Assembly (NCBI RefSeq): GCF_016863615.1
Contig: NZ_BOPF01000063.1
Location: forward strand, 1-39,461
Source of the DNA: Virgisporangium aliadipatigenens
GTDB taxonomy: Bacteria > Actinomycetota > Actinomycetes > Mycobacteriales > Micromonosporaceae
DNA length: 39,461 nt
Direction: 5' to 3'
In this document: positions 8,416 to 16,490 of the stretch, piece after piece
Layout: each line of letters begins with the position of its first letter
Position numbering within the stretch: position 1 is the first letter of the stretch
Notes under the pieces: generated by a model
The model's database searches: none
What the model was told of the DNA's origin: nothing
Seen by the model: the letters and a program-made list of their open reading frames with translations, nothing else
Translations under genes and position numbers: made by a program

Positions 8416-8458
8416 GGTACCGCGGCCTGCGAAGAAGTTCCTCGCCGGCCGCGGTACC
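8416..8458. repeat. Perfect 12-bp inverted repeat with extended stem
   Basis: GGTACCGCGGCC (8416-8427) and GGCCGCGGTACC (8447-8458) are exact reverse complements. Inside them GCGA (8429-8432) pairs with TCGC (8442-8445). This is the longest perfect-armed hairpin in this accessory stretch. It lies between the integrase remnant and the TetR fragment and has no T-tract on either side. Confidence 0.6.
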
Positions 8459-8479
8459 AACGGCACGCGGCGCCAAGGG

Positions 8480-8836
8480 CTACCGCCCCCGGGACAACCG
8501 CCTCCCCTTCAACCCGTCCCGGAACACCGTGACGGTCCGTCTTCTCGCCGACTCGTCCTCACCCGCGTGCCCGACCGCCGCGACCGCGCCAACGGCCAAC
8601 AGGAGCAGGTCGTCCACGCCGATGTCCTTGCGCATCGTGCCCCCACGCTGTGCCCGCTGCAGCAGCACCGCGAGCGCCTGCCGCAGCGAGGAGTCCTCTC
8701 CGGACGCGGCGAACGTCGCCTCCTCCGGGTGGTGCAACACCAGCTTGACGAAGAAGTCGCCCAGTGCCTTGCCCGCGTCCCTCTCCTTCGTCAGAGCGAC
8801 GACGTCACTCGTCAGTTGTTCGAGCTGACCCGTCAT
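8480..8836 (-). pseudogene. TetR-family regulator fragment lacking the HTH domain
   Basis: The product (about 118 aa from ATG at 8834-8836) resembles the ligand-binding C-terminal part of TetR regulators. It has an acidic helical segment (LTKERDAGKALGDFFVKLV), then LRQALAVLLQRAQRGGTMRK and DIGVDDLLLLAVGAVAA, and finally VTVFRDGLKG. TetR proteins are usually near 190-210 aa with an N-terminal helix-turn-helix. The open frame continues to 8950, but that region is Arg-rich and shows no HTH. I infer a 5'-truncated gene, consistent with the decayed surroundings. A short stand-alone protein cannot be excluded. Confidence 0.6.
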
Positions 8837-9506
8837 ATCCGCCTCCACAGCGCGTTCTTGGTCGCGAGGTGCCGGTACGACGTTCCGACGCGCCGCAATG
8901 ATGCGGATTCCGTTTCGGGACGCGTCCGAGCGCGGTGATCGCTCGAGCATGAGCAGGGAACGCCGAGATCAACCGGCTGATTGTTGCGAGCAGTTTACGC
9001 ACAACATCGGCTCTCCGGCTGTCCCGATCGACGTCGCAATTCGGGGCGAGCGCATCAGTCGAATTTCCGGCACAAACGGAGCCACGGCTCCGGATCGCCT
9101 CGTTTCACAATTAGCCGAACGCCGATTCAACGTCATGGAACAGGGCGGAACCAGGCGGAGTCGCATCCGATGGCGACGTCGAATGGAAGCTAACCCGCCC
9201 GATACCTGGACAGGTCTCCGCCCGTCGGATCCGTCGACAGATGCCCAGGTCACCGGCAAGATCGTCGCCGACTCGGACCCACGGCACTCCCACCACGGTC
9301 TCGGCGGGGTGCAAAGCGCTTAGCCGAGGAATGCGATGACCCGACCGAGCCGGCCGTTCACCGCACGGGTCGCCCGCCAAGGAGGTGAACCCGAAAAGCA
9401 TCCGATCACTAACCGCTGTCCCAGACTTCCCCGCCGAAATCGACGCCCGAGGAAAATCCCCGGAATCCTGATACAGAGATCGACGATCCCCTCCGGAGGC
9501 CCCCGC
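8837..9506. other. Gene-less stretch of 670 bases next to the integration scar
   Basis: No frame on either strand gives a recognisable protein. A plus-strand frame (8898-9323) contains a phrase vaguely like an amidohydrolase N-terminus (PIDVAIRGERI), but nothing after it supports this. Composition is somewhat less GC-rich than the flanking core genes, with several AT-containing runs near 8975-9130. The stretch also contains the upstream region of the methyltransferase gene at 9507. Confidence 0.5.
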
Positions 9507-10316
9507 GTGGACAAAGACTTCGACTTCGACGAACTCGCCGCGAAGTTCGACCGGATCTTGCCCATCCTGGAGCCGGTCACCGAGCGCATCGCCGACCACC
9601 TCGGCCCGCTGACCCCCGGTACCGAACTCCTCGACCTGGCCTGCGGCACCGGCGAACCCGGCCTCACCCTCCTGGCCCGCAACCCGGGAGCACGGCTCCG
9701 GGGCGTGGACGCGGCACCCGCCATGGCCGCCGTCGCCGCGAAGAAGGCCGCCGCGAAAGGCCTTCCCGACGTGCGCTTCGAGGTCATGGACAGTCTCGGC
9801 CTCGGCATCGAGGACCGGGGTGTCGACGCCGTGGTGTCGCGGTTCGGGGTGCTGAGTCTTGTGCCCGATCCGCGGGTCGAGGCCCGGGAGGTGGCCCGGG
9901 TGCTGCGGCTCGGCGGTCGGTTCGTCATCGCGACCTGGGACGCGGGCAGCAAGAACATCGTGTCGTACGCGCTGGCCGCGGCCCTGCGGCCGTGGTTGCG
10001 CCCGCCGGTCGTGGCGGCGTTGGAGCGGCAGGAGCACTTCGCCATGCCCGGGCGGCGGGAGGCCTGGCTGAGCGAGGCCGGGTTCGCCGACGTGCGCAGC
10101 GAGCTGTTCAGCTGGTCGGTCGGATTCGCGGACGAGGCGCGGCTGTGGGCGTTCGCCGACGATCCGATGTTCCTGCGGTCGGTTGCGGGTGATCTTGACA
10201 CCGCGCAGCTGGCTCACGTCCGCGAGACAATGTTCGACCTGGTCACGGAGTATCGGCAGGCGGACGGTTCGTACCGGTTGCCGTACGCCTGCCGGATTCT
10301 CTGGGGTGTGCGTTGA
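9507..10316 (+). CDS. Class I SAM-dependent methyltransferase
   Basis: This 269-aa protein has a Rossmann-type methyltransferase core. Motif I is LLDLACGTGEPGL (about residues 37-49). An acidic ribose-binding position follows (RGVDAAPAM). A D-A-V-V-S-R-F-G segment occupies the motif IV position, and an E-V-A-R-V-L-R-L-G-G motif comes after it. The methyl acceptor is unknown; the layout resembles the ubiquinone/menaquinone (UbiE-like) small-molecule type. GTG at 9507 is chosen because GGAGG (9494-9498) lies eight bases upstream and because MDKDFDFDELAAKFD is a sensible N-terminus. No operon partner is evident; the neighbour downstream is convergent. Confidence 0.85.
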   Translation: MDKDFDFDELAAKFDRILPILEPVTERIADHLGPLTPGTELLDLACGTGEPGLTLLARNPGARLRGVDAAPAMAAVAAKKAAAKGLPDVRFEVMDSLGLGIEDRGVDAVVSRFGVLSLVPDPRVEAREVARVLRLGGRFVIATWDAGSKNIVSYALAAALRPWLRPPVVAALERQEHFAMPGRREAWLSEAGFADVRSELFSWSVGFADEARLWAFADDPMFLRSVAGDLDTAQLAHVRETMFDLVTEYRQADGSYRLPYACRILWGVR

Positions 10317-10387
10317 CAGCAGCATTTCGCGGGTCCGTCGGGGGCACTACCGTTGCCTCCCGGGCCGCACCGCTGGGCCCTGCGGGC

Positions 10388-11737
10388 CTACGCTTCCACG
10401 CCCGCGTGCAGTCGCGGCGCCTCCGGCGGCCGGATCTCCCGCCCGTTCACCCGCACCCGGAGCGCGAACAGCAGCGGTTCGACGATCTCGGCGGGCGCGT
10501 CGCCGCGTGAGCGGTGCCACCGCAGCGCCGCGACGTCCAGCTGCAACGCGTGCCGCCGCCGTACCTGTCGATAGGCCGCCCAGCCGCCCCGGCGCAGGGC
10601 CGCCGTCCGTTCGGCCCGGCGCCGCGACGCGCTGGCCAGCGCCTCCGCCTCCGCCGGGGTGACCGCGGCCGCCGGTTCCGCCGTCTCGGCCCACAGCTCC
10701 GCCGACAGGCCGGCGCCCTGGCTGCGCAGCGCGCGGCGCAGCAGCACCCCGGCGATCGCGATCAGCGGGCCCTGGACGATCAGGGTGACCAGCGGCAGCG
10801 CGACGAGGACCCAGTTCCGTGGCAGGAGGCCGACGACCACGTTGTACAGCGCGTGGCAGCCGGCCGGGGCCACGACGCCGCAGGCGATGGCGGTGCGCCG
10901 CAGGCGCGGGTCGCGCAGCTGGCACGCCGCGCCGATGCCCGCCCCGCACACCGCCGAGAAGACCGTGTGCGCCGCGAACAGGTCGAGGTACTGGCGCACC
11001 AGGTACTGCGTGGCGGCCGAGTCGGCGCCGGTCATGTGGGTGACCGTCTCCGTCAGGTTGAACCCGAGCCCGACGGCCGCCCCGAGCACCATGCCGGAGA
11101 CGATGCCGTCGACCCGCCGCCTGGCCAGCAGGCACGCGACGGCGATCCCGGCGCCCTTGGCGAGTTCCTCGACGGGGCCGGCGTTGATCCCGCACAGCGG
11201 CCGGACGAGGGTCGCATCGCTGAACTCCCGCAGGTAGGCCCCCGCGGACTGCAGGCACAGCTCGTTGACCTCGTGCGCGTAGCCCGCGGCGACCAGCGCC
11301 CCCCAGCCGAACACCGCCAGGTACAGCCGAACCGGAACCCGCCGGTGCCGCTGCACCTGGTACACCAGCCACAGCCCGAACGCCGTCGGCGGCACACACG
11401 CCAGCACCGCCGAAGGCGCGGACACCAGCGCGATCACCGGCCCCGCCACGAACGGCACGAGCAGCGCCACGACCACCGAGACGCAGAACCTGCGCGGCAG
11501 CACCCCGTCGGGCGAACGTCGACCCGCGAACCACCATCTGAAGAGCAACGACACCCAGACCGTCGCCACCCCCGGCATCAGCACCCGCAGCAGTTCCGAC
11601 ATCTGCTCCTCGAACGCCCCACGCCCCGGCCGCACCTGGAACACGAGCGCGGCGAGCAGGAACCCGACGGCCATCCACTGCACGATGTAGAAGACCCGCT
11701 GCCACGACCGGTCGGGCCCGACGAACGGCGGGTTCAT
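10388..11737 (-). CDS. PrsW-family intramembrane metalloprotease-like protein
   Basis: This 449-aa multi-spanning membrane protein has the PrsW (CPBP-related) motif set: Glu190-Glu191-x-x-Lys194 (GPVEELAKG), the G-F-N-x-x-E motif with Glu230, His257 (AAHTVFSAVCGAG) and His295 (GCHALYN). PrsW in Bacillus performs site-1 cleavage of an anti-sigma factor. In actinobacteria most members are uncharacterised. About nine hydrophobic segments lie between residues 12 and 335, and a soluble basic C-terminal tail of about 110 residues follows. Its ATG (11735-11737) overlaps the stop of the upstream membrane-protein gene by four bases, so translation is probably coupled. No anti-sigma factor is encoded nearby. 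Confidence 0.85.
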   Translation of the reverse strand: MNPPFVGPDRSWQRVFYIVQWMAVGFLLAALVFQVRPGRGAFEEQMSELLRVLMPGVATVWVSLLFRWWFAGRRSPDGVLPRRFCVSVVVALLVPFVAGPVIALVSAPSAVLACVPPTAFGLWLVYQVQRHRRVPVRLYLAVFGWGALVAAGYAHEVNELCLQSAGAYLREFSDATLVRPLCGINAGPVEELAKGAGIAVACLLARRRVDGIVSGMVLGAAVGLGFNLTETVTHMTGADSAATQYLVRQYLDLFAAHTVFSAVCGAGIGAACQLRDPRLRRTAIACGVVAPAGCHALYNVVVGLLPRNWVLVALPLVTLIVQGPLIAIAGVLLRRALRSQGAGLSAELWAETAEPAAAVTPAEAEALASASRRRAERTAALRRGGWAAYRQVRRRHALQLDVAALRWHRSRGDAPAEIVEPLLFALRVRVNGREIRPPEAPRLHAGVEA

Positions 11738-12687
11738 CGGGCGACTCCCGTCAGCTGCGCCGCACCGGCGGGTTGGCTGGAGGTCCGGGGCGGATCGGGC
11801 ACGGGATGGCGCAGCGCGAACGCCAGGACGACGGCGACGCCGCCCATCAGCATCCCGACGAGGCCGGCCAGCAGCAGCACCCGGAAGTGCGGCCGGCTCT
11901 CGTAGCCCGGCACCTGACGGACCGGCGTCAGCCCGATCCGAAGGCTCTCGACGAACTCCCTGGTCAACCGGCCGGTCCGCAGGAAGAAGCGCACGATCAG
12001 GAGCTTCTTCTCCGGCCGCAGCTTCGGCAGCAGGGCCGAACCGACGGTGGCGACGGCCGCGCTGACGGCGGCGACGGTTGCGGCGACGGCGTAGTCGCGG
12101 GGCGCGGAGGTCACATGCACCTGCCCCGCGCCGCCGAACTGCCGTTCCAGGGCGGCGGCGCCGGCGAGGTGGTACGCCGCGATGCCGGTGTAGGCGACGA
12201 CCAGCATCGCCGAGTACACGACGTGCAGCCGGCACAGCAGAAGAAGTGCGGCCAGCGCGAGGAACCCCGTGGCCGCGTAGGCGACGGTGGCGCTGTCCTG
12301 CACGAGCGCGCGATCCCGGGCGTCGTCGACGTACTCCAGTCGCCACCCGGTCTTGTCGCCGGCGTCGGCGAGCAGCACCATGCCCCCGAGGAGCGGCAGC
12401 AGGAACGCGACCAGCCGGATCGACGGCCCGCGCACGCCGACGGAGATCGACGTCAGCGCCACCACCGCACTCCACGGCAGCGCGCCGACCATGAAGTACC
12501 GGACGAAGTCGCCGGCGTCGGCACTGAGCGCACCGGTGTCGAAGTGCATGTAGCCCGGTTGATGGCGGATGTTGCCGGAGGTCAGCCAGTCCCCGCTCTC
12601 GAGCGTCGCGAGCACCGCGGCGGACCCGACGGTGGCCACCAGGCCGCCCCAGCGCAGCGTGTGACCCACGCGCGTGCGCAGTGCCAC
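11734..12687 (-). CDS. Multi-spanning membrane protein, partner of the PrsW-like protease
   Basis: I do not recognise a family for this 317-aa protein. Hydrophobic segments lie near residues 13-30, 62-80, 88-106, 134-155, 157-175, 198-219 and 268-291, giving about seven transmembrane helices. A basic cytosolic-type stretch (LRPEKKLLIVRFFLRTGRL, about 222-241) precedes the last helix, and the C-terminus is Pro-rich. There are no obvious catalytic motifs. The stop overlaps the start of the PrsW-like gene by four bases (ATGA), the strongest clue to its role: substrate, adaptor or regulator of that protease. It is first in the two-gene unit. Confidence 0.75.
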   Translation of the reverse strand: MALRTRVGHTLRWGGLVATVGSAAVLATLESGDWLTSGNIRHQPGYMHFDTGALSADAGDFVRYFMVGALPWSAVVALTSISVGVRGPSIRLVAFLLPLLGGMVLLADAGDKTGWRLEYVDDARDRALVQDSATVAYAATGFLALAALLLLCRLHVVYSAMLVVAYTGIAAYHLAGAAALERQFGGAGQVHVTSAPRDYAVAATVAAVSAAVATVGSALLPKLRPEKKLLIVRFFLRTGRLTREFVESLRIGLTPVRQVPGYESRPHFRVLLLAGLVGMLMGGVAVVLAFALRHPVPDPPRTSSQPAGAAQLTGVAR

Positions 12688-12817
12688 GACACCCCCCGTT
12701 GATCAACCACCGCATCTGCCGCACGCAAGATACCGGCGGACGTCGATCTGGGGAAACCCGCGGCTCGGGGGTCGGGCAACAGCCTCCAGGCGTGCCCGCA
12801 CGCGACACAGGTCCCGT

Positions 12818-13660
12818 TCACCGGCGGAAGCGCATCCCCTGCTCGCGCAGTTCCGCCACGAACGACGGAATGCTCTCGATCTGCTCGCCGGCGCGGCGCT
12901 CGACGGATTCGAGTTCCTCCGCGCGCAGCGGCTCGGTCCCCAGCGACATCTCCAGCCGTTCCGTCAGCCGGCTGAGCCGCAGCCCGATCCGCCGCACGAG
13001 CAGGTCCGGGGACGCCCGCAGCGGCACTCCCCCGGCGGCCTCGTAGGCGTCCGCCACCCGTCGCGGGGCGCCGAAGGCGTAGGCCGCGTGGGCCGCCTCC
13101 AGCGGTGCGCTGTCCGGGCCGACGGCGTCCCAGTCGATCAGCACGGGACCCGTCGGGGTGATCATGACGTTCCAGGGCTCGACGTCGCGGTGGGTGGTGA
13201 CGTAGCGGCCCGACGCGGCGAAGACGCCGCTGATCCACTCGACCGTCGCCAGCAGGGCGGGGAGCCCGGCGCGCAGCGGACCGGCCCAGCGCCGGCCGCG
13301 CCGGGAGCCCTCGGCGAGAAGTTCCTCCCACCGGTCGTGGACGCCGTACACCTCGGGCTCCGCGCGCTCGAGCGGGGCGATCGCGTGCAAACGCGCCAAC
13401 GTCGTCCCGAGCCACTCCGACACGTCGTCGTCCGCGGTCAGGTCGCGGCCGTCGATCCACTCGTAGACCCGCACGCTCCGGGTCGTCCCGAGGAGTCGCG
13501 GCACGTCCACCCCGGCCTTCTCGACTTCCCGGTCGAACGTCGTGAGCGCGCCGCCCTCCTTCAGGAAGAAGCGCCCGTCCGGAGTGTCCAGGCGCCAGGT
13601 GCGGGCACTGCGAAAGCCGAGCGGCACGGCACGACCCAGGTCGAGCTCATCGACGTTCAC
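12818..13660 (-). CDS. APH-fold phosphotransferase (aminoglycoside phosphotransferase-like)
   Basis: This 280-aa protein has the eukaryotic-like kinase fold of the APH/choline-kinase superfamily. Lys34 in FFLKEGG is the likely ATP-binding lysine. The catalytic loop is THRDVEPWNVM with Asp159 and Asn164, and the metal-binding motif is LIDWD with Asp176. APH-fold enzymes phosphorylate antibiotics, sugars, choline or macrolides; the substrate here is not deducible. The GTG start (13658-13660) overlaps the stop of the upstream protein-kinase gene by three bases in a TGA/GTG junction, so the two are translationally coupled. A long antisense-style frame runs upstream through the kinase and Eis genes but is clearly not coding. 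Confidence 0.8.
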   Translation of the reverse strand: MNVDELDLGRAVPLGFRSARTWRLDTPDGRFFLKEGGALTTFDREVEKAGVDVPRLLGTTRSVRVYEWIDGRDLTADDDVSEWLGTTLARLHAIAPLERAEPEVYGVHDRWEELLAEGSRRGRRWAGPLRAGLPALLATVEWISGVFAASGRYVTTHRDVEPWNVMITPTGPVLIDWDAVGPDSAPLEAAHAAYAFGAPRRVADAYEAAGGVPLRASPDLLVRRIGLRLSRLTERLEMSLGTEPLRAEELESVERRAGEQIESIPSFVAELREQGMRFRR

Positions 13661-15195
13661 CCGAAAAGATCGCGGACCCAGGTGACCGCGGACATGACCC
13701 ACGACGTCTGCTGGAGGAACGTCAACCCGACGATCGCCAGGAACCCGCCGGTGACCGCGTGCGCGACGCGGGCCGTGCGGCGGGTGCGGCCCAGGCGCTG
13801 CACCAGCACCAGCCGTCCGACCAGCCGCGACAGGGCGAACAGGCCGGCCGCGACGGCCAGGATCACCAGGAACATCACCAGCGGCCCGCTCAGGTTGCCG
13901 CTGCTGCTGGAGGTGGCCCAGATCCCCCAGCAGATGAACGCGAACGCCGCCCCGATGCCGGAGTACTCCCAGCCGAGCTTGAGGGTGCGCGGGTCCTCGT
14001 CGACCGGCGCGTGCCACGGCAGCGGCGGCGGCTCGGCGTGCACGGGGTCGACGACCACGCCGGTGTCGTCGCGGCGCGGGCGCGGCGGCGGAACGACGGC
14101 CCGGCCGCGGATGGGCTGCTCGCGCTGCAGGTTGACCGGCGCGGTGGCCGGCTGCTGGTGCACGCGGGTCCGGGGCTGCTCCTGGTGCGGCTGCATCTCG
14201 CTCCTTTGCTGAGTGGCCGGTGGGGAGTCGGAGTCGTGCCAGTCGACCCCGATGTCCGGCACCCCGTACGAACGGACCAACTGTCCCAAATGAGCCACCC
14301 AACCGTCGAGTTCGCGGGTGTCGGGTCGGTCGGCCGGCCGGTCGGCGACGGCTGCCTGGAGATGGTCCCGCAGCCGGGGTGACCGTTCCAGCATCGGATG
14401 GTGGCGCAACACCGACCACGGCGGCGGGTCGGGTATCCCCCGCGCGCTCTCCACCCGCGGGTAGGTGCCGGTCACCAGGTAGTACGCGACCGCGCCGAAC
14501 CCGTGCACGTCGTAGGCGGGCGTGACGGCCCGCGCCCCGTCGAACGCCTCCGGCCCGCCCGCCTCCGGCGTGTAGGAGACCTGGGTGATCTCCTCGGAGC
14601 GCCAGTACCGCGCGCCGGTGAAGTCGATCAGCCGGATGCCGCCGTCGCTCAGCACCATCACGTTGGCCGGTTTGACGTCCATGTGCAGCACCGGCGTCGC
14701 CCCGAACGACTGCGGGTGGTGCAGGTCGCGCAGCACCCCGGCCAGGGTGGCGAGGGCCGTGACGGCGTTGATCCGGCTGCCCTGCCAGGTGTTGCGCTGG
14801 GCCACGTACTCGCGCAGGTTGACGCCGTGCAGGTACTCGTACACCTGGTACGGGACGGCGTCGCCGGTGGCCGGCCGCTCGCCGGAGCGGTGCGGCGGCG
14901 GCCCGTAGAACCCGTCGGAGCGGCGGCAGATGTGCGGCACGCCCCGGTTGTTGAGGTCCATGAGGACGGCGTCGCCCTTGTCCCAGGAGCGCAGCTCGTC
15001 GGCGAGCGAACGGTTGGGGTCGATCCGGAAGATCTTCACCGTCATCGGGGCCGACGACACGCCGCCGGTGACCCGCACGCCGCGGTACACGTCCGCCTGG
15101 CCGCCCGCGCCGAGCTTCTCGACGAGGCGGTACCGCTGGTGGGTCTCCGGCAGGGGGCTGACCGGACCGCACACCAGTTCCAACCCGCCCCGCAT
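13657..15195 (-). CDS. Membrane-anchored Ser/Thr protein kinase-like protein with atypical motifs
   Basis: This 512-aa protein has an N-terminal kinase domain (about 20-310). The Gly-rich loop is LGAGGQADVY, the ATP-binding lysine is in TVKIF (about residue 54), and the catalytic loop is LHMDVKPANVM. The motif after it reads I-D-F-T-G where kinases normally have D-F-G, and the HRD Arg is Met. The activation segment ends in GGPE, and the F-helix Asp is in YDVHGFG. The catalytic Asp, Asn and metal-binding Asp remain, so activity is plausible but atypical. A Pro/Gln-rich linker (about 335-400) leads to three hydrophobic segments and a short tail. ATG at 15193-15195 is preferred; an adjacent GTG (15198) is possible. 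It is coupled to the APH-fold gene downstream and divergent from the Eis-like gene. Confidence 0.85.
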   Translation of the reverse strand: MRGGLELVCGPVSPLPETHQRYRLVEKLGAGGQADVYRGVRVTGGVSSAPMTVKIFRIDPNRSLADELRSWDKGDAVLMDLNNRGVPHICRRSDGFYGPPPHRSGERPATGDAVPYQVYEYLHGVNLREYVAQRNTWQGSRINAVTALATLAGVLRDLHHPQSFGATPVLHMDVKPANVMVLSDGGIRLIDFTGARYWRSEEITQVSYTPEAGGPEAFDGARAVTPAYDVHGFGAVAYYLVTGTYPRVESARGIPDPPPWSVLRHHPMLERSPRLRDHLQAAVADRPADRPDTRELDGWVAHLGQLVRSYGVPDIGVDWHDSDSPPATQQRSEMQPHQEQPRTRVHQQPATAPVNLQREQPIRGRAVVPPPRPRRDDTGVVVDPVHAEPPPLPWHAPVDEDPRTLKLGWEYSGIGAAFAFICWGIWATSSSSGNLSGPLVMFLVILAVAAGLFALSRLVGRLVLVQRLGRTRRTARVAHAVTGGFLAIVGLTFLQQTSWVMSAVTWVRDLFG

Positions 15196-15262
15196 CACCG
15201 TTCCACCCTACCGAGGCGGTAAATGCCTCGCGGTCCGGTGACCCGCGCGCTAGGAACGGTCT

Positions 15263-16468
15263 GTGAGCGACATCCGGTTCCGCCTCGCGACCGCGGACGA
15301 CTTCCCGACCATCCGGCACGTGATCAACAGGGCGTTCGGCAGCGAGCGGGACGAGGGGTTCAGCCGGCTGTCGATCGCGCTCGCGGAGCCCGCGCGCAAC
15401 ATCGTCGCCGTCGACGGCGAGCAGATCGTGGGCAACGCCGGCGCCTACACGCGCGACCTGACCGTGCCGGGCGCGGTGCTCCCCGCGGCGCACGTCACCT
15501 GGGTCTCCGTCCTGCCGACGCACCGGCGGCGCGGCATCCTGCGCGAGCTGATGCACCGCCAGCTGCGGGAGTTGCACGAGGCGCGCCGCGAGCCGATCGC
15601 GGTGCTGTGGGCCAGCGAGGCGCGGATCTACCAGCGCTACGGGTACGGCCTGGCCAGCTACAACCTGGACCTCGAGGCCGACCTGCGGGACGTGCGCTTC
15701 CTGCCCGGCCCGCGCGGCACGGGGACGCTGCGCGAGGCGCTGCCCGGCGAGGCGCTCAAGGAGATGACCGAGGTGTACGAGCGGGTGCGCCCGACCCGCC
15801 CGGGCTGGTCCAGCCGCACCCCGGGCTGGTGGGACCGGATCCTGTACGACATGCCCGGCAGCGGGTTCACCGGGCGGCACGCGCTGCTGTACGAGACGGC
15901 CGACGGCTGCGACGGGTACGCGGTGTGGCGCACCCGCAGCGACTGGGCGCGCACCGGCCCGGCGGGTGCCGTCGAGGTCAAGGAGGTCGTCGCGGCCACC
16001 CCCGAGGCGTACGCCGAGCTGTGGCGGTTCCTGCTCTCGGTCGACCTCATGCGCACGCTCACCTACATGGGCGCGCCGGACGAGCCGCTGACGGTTCTCG
16101 TCGACGAGCCCAAGACGCTCGGCGGCCGGATCGCCGACGGGTTGTGGCTGCGGATCGTGGACGTGCCGGCCGCGCTGGCCGCCCGCCGTTACCCGGTCCC
16201 CGTCGACCTGGTGCTGGAGGTGAGCGACGGGCTTCTTCCGGGGAACGCGGGACGCTGGCGCCTGACCAACGCCAGCTGCGCGGCGACCTCGGATCCGGCC
16301 GACCTCGCCCTCGACGTCGCCGACCTTGGTGCGGCGTTCCTCGGCGGGACGGCGCTCGGTGCGCTGGCGGCCGCCGGACGGGTGCGGGAGCTGAGCGAAG
16401 GCTCGCTCGCTTTGGCGTCGGCGGCGTTCTCGTGGGCCCGCCAGCCCGTCTCCATCGAGATTTTCTGA
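15263..16468 (+). CDS. eis: Eis-like GNAT N-acetyltransferase
   Basis: This 401-aa protein matches the size and layout of the Eis (enhanced intracellular survival) family: a GNAT domain, a second GNAT-like domain and an SCP2-like C-terminal domain. The acetyl-CoA loop is VSVLPTHRRRGIL (about 81-93). Tyr128 in the Y-G-Y-G segment corresponds to the catalytic Tyr126 known for M. tuberculosis Eis. The protein ends in Glu-Ile-Phe, and in Eis the C-terminal Phe carboxylate acts as the general base. Mycobacterial Eis acetylates aminoglycosides at several amines, as well as protein and peptide amines; the natural substrate here is unknown. The start is GTG at 15263 behind a TAGGAA-type site. The 67-base gap to the divergent kinase gene must hold both promoters. 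Confidence 0.88.
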   Translation: MSDIRFRLATADDFPTIRHVINRAFGSERDEGFSRLSIALAEPARNIVAVDGEQIVGNAGAYTRDLTVPGAVLPAAHVTWVSVLPTHRRRGILRELMHRQLRELHEARREPIAVLWASEARIYQRYGYGLASYNLDLEADLRDVRFLPGPRGTGTLREALPGEALKEMTEVYERVRPTRPGWSSRTPGWWDRILYDMPGSGFTGRHALLYETADGCDGYAVWRTRSDWARTGPAGAVEVKEVVAATPEAYAELWRFLLSVDLMRTLTYMGAPDEPLTVLVDEPKTLGGRIADGLWLRIVDVPAALAARRYPVPVDLVLEVSDGLLPGNAGRWRLTNASCAATSDPADLALDVADLGAAFLGGTALGALAAAGRVRELSEGSLALASAAFSWARQPVSIEIF

Positions 16469-16477
16469 CCGCATCGG

Positions 16478-16483
16478 TAGCGT
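16478..16483 (+). promoter_or_regulatory. Candidate -10 element (possible leaderless start)
   Basis: TAGCGT at 16478-16483 fits TANNNT and lies seven bases before ATG 16491. That spacing would place the transcription start on or next to the start codon. There is no Shine-Dalgarno in front of the ATG. Confidence 0.3.
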
Positions 16484-16490
16484 GGCCGCC

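Noticed and set aside
8898-9323. Plus-strand frame with an amidohydrolase-like phrase (PIDVAIRGERI)
   Set aside because: The resemblance covers about eleven residues; no metal-binding HxH or later motifs follow and no ribosome-binding site is seen.
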